A DNA stretch of 64,000 nucleotides from positions 54,827 through 118,826 of the forward strand of contig WHVA01000363.1 in assembly GCA_015179125.1 (NCBI GenBank), given 5' to 3'. The position numbers and the translations under genes are program-made. Below the pieces are notes generated by a model that searched no databases, was not told the DNA's origin, and saw only the letters and a program-made list of their open reading frames with translations. The DNA is from Gautieria morchelliformis (Eukaryota; Basidiomycota; Agaricomycetes; Gomphales; Gomphaceae). Position 1 is the first letter of the stretch. Every line of letters starts with the position of its first letter. Below, in pieces: positions 62,637 to 64,000 of the stretch.

Positions 62637-63810
62637 ATTGGTTTTAGGCTTAATATCATGTATTAGTGAACACAGTGAATGCCCAAATAGCTTGTGTGAA
62701 GAAGTGTGCTGTCCGGCAAATAGGATGAACCAATAAATGTTCAGAAGTAAGAGGCCTGCCTGAACGTGGCTTGCCCTATCTACAGTCATAGCGAAATAGC
62801 CCATGACGCCTGACGATGTATCGTGCAAGGTGTCATGGAAAGGTTGTTCAGCAGCAACAATCCTTTCGCCAGTGAAGGTGCTCCTTCAGAGCCCTTCACC
62901 GACAGCACTGATAATAGTACGAAGGCTAAGGTAATGAAGGTGAAGTACAAAAACTCACCAGTGGTGCTTAAGTCCTCCTCTGGTCGAAGATAGGAATCTA
63001 TAGGAGAGGGCTCAAGATGATGGTCACAGTGAGGTCAGTTTTGCACAAGATAGACGTATGATAATTGAACTGGGGAATATACATGTGAATGTAAACTACT
63101 TATAGTGAATGCTCATATGATATCAGCGAATAGGAAAGAGCCATCTTGAGTCAGGGTTGGATATGGTGCGCTGTCAGGATAAAATAGGTGAAACACAGAT
63201 ACAATAGAAATAAGGAGGAGTACGAATGTGAAACAACAGGGAGGAAAGAGGACAAAGTACCTATGTACAAAACATGCCTTGAGACCTGCATACATGTTAC
63301 CCTGCATGGACTCTTCGTCTGCTGGGTTGATCCCAATGATCTATGGGTAGGATGTCCTGCGAATGCATTCCAACCATAGGAACACCCAAAGGGGGTTGAG
63401 TTGAGAAGATGATGGGACCAGTGATGAACCATCAAGCCAGGTAAAGGATGTTGATTGTGTTTGATGGTGTGCCTACTGGCAAATGATGCAAGTACGAATG
63501 GTCATTCGGCAAATGAGGCAAAGAGCGAATGGAGCGAACATAGAAGAGGCATGGTCGAAGGGAAGGGTGAAGCCGAGCGAACATAGAGGAGGAGTGGTGA
63601 AATGGAAAATAGGGATAGGGGTACAAGAATAAACAAGTCATGACATCCGGCCATAGGAACACCCAAAGGGGTTGAGCCAAGAAGGTGATGGACCAGTGAT
63701 GAACCATCAAGCCAGGTAAAGGACGTCGATTGTATTTGATGGCGTGGCTACTGGCAAATGATGTGAGTAGCAAATAACTGTTCAGCGAATTCGGCAAAGA
63801 GTGAACGTGT
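62625..63810 (-). repeat. LTR-D, copy 2, with internal duplication
   Basis: Matches 23671-24708 from TGTCAAGATTGGTTTTAG on. The part 63375-63500 (CATAGGAACACCCAAAGGGG) is repeated at 63650-63780, an internal tandem duplication that copy 1 lacks. Confidence 0.6.
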
Positions 63811-64000
63811 CAAGAGTGGTTTTAGGTGTTAATATCGTGTATTAGTGAACCAGCAAATGCCCGAATAACTTGTGTGAATAAGTATGCCATTTGGCGAATA
63901 GGTGAACCAACAAATGTTCACAGATAAGAGGGCTGCCCAAACAGAGCTCGCCCTATCTACAGTCGTAGCGAATAGCCCGTGGCTGTCAGGGGACACCCTG
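63811..64000 (-). repeat. LTR-D, third start, running off the window
   Basis: GTGTCAAGAGTGGTTTTAGG begins another unit head-to-tail with the previous one. The last 17 bases (TGTCAGGGGACACCCTG) are the reverse complement of 49185-49201 in Gypsy-2, so a further element junction may lie at the edge. Confidence 0.5.

Overview
The window looks like nuclear DNA of a mushroom-forming basidiomycete (Agaricomycetes). The evidence is very short spliceosomal introns (about 48-110 nt), chromodomain Gypsy elements, fungal Copia elements, a Helitron, a Plavaka-type CACTA transposase relic and a Tc1-like element of the kind common in agarics. I see no bacterial operon, rRNA, convincing tRNA or CRISPR array. 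About four fifths of the window is transposable-element sequence, mostly decayed and nested, with a few host-like spliced genes between.

Layout. 1-1562: Helitron Rep relic cut by a Copia element. 1563-6808: Copia-1 on the minus strand with two ~497-bp LTRs. 6809-9594: low-complexity DNA, a CACCCG/CACCTG minisatellite and a Gypsy gag relic with an internal inversion. 9595-9893: Copia-2 LTR piece that ends a four-exon host-like gene (9819-11773, minus). 12352-19276: copy 1 of a duplicated block; 50912-60372 is copy 2. The block holds a five-exon zinc-finger-like gene (intact only in copy 2), a Ser-rich coilin-like spliced ORF and a DUF6532-like gene broken in both copies. 19800-22800: Plavaka relic. 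22897-30907: mosaic of Gypsy, Copia, solo-LTR and Tc1-like fragments. 31489-38646: Gypsy-1, complete at both ends (690-bp LTRs, TSD CCTTT), with no reverse transcriptase and an antisense zinc-cluster ORF. 39444-50117: Gypsy-2 (212-bp LTRs) with extra ORFs after the chromointegrase. 56822-59914: complete-ended Tc1-like transposon inside copy 2. 60468-64000: further Gypsy and LTR relics.

Nesting gives a relative order. A Gypsy-2-type pol relic received LTR-X, LTR-X received Gypsy-1, and Gypsy-1 received a Copia-1 copy that is now a solo LTR. Separately, a Gypsy-3 LTR received Gypsy-2, which received another LTR-X.

The most unusual signal is in Gypsy-1. The whole element, LTRs and coding parts alike, is loaded with the pentamer CGGAA, strongly biased to one strand. 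The same element carries, on the opposite strand to gag-pol, an ORF with the exact Cys spacing of a Gal4-type Zn2Cys6 cluster, a domain class known to bind CGG triplets. A self-recognition link is only a hypothesis, but it is testable. Other points of note are Gypsy-2 ORF3 (535 codons, open while pol is full of stops), a solo LTR family with TG...AA ends, palindromes at two indel junctions of the duplicated block, and a hairpin kept across two diverged Copia LTR families.
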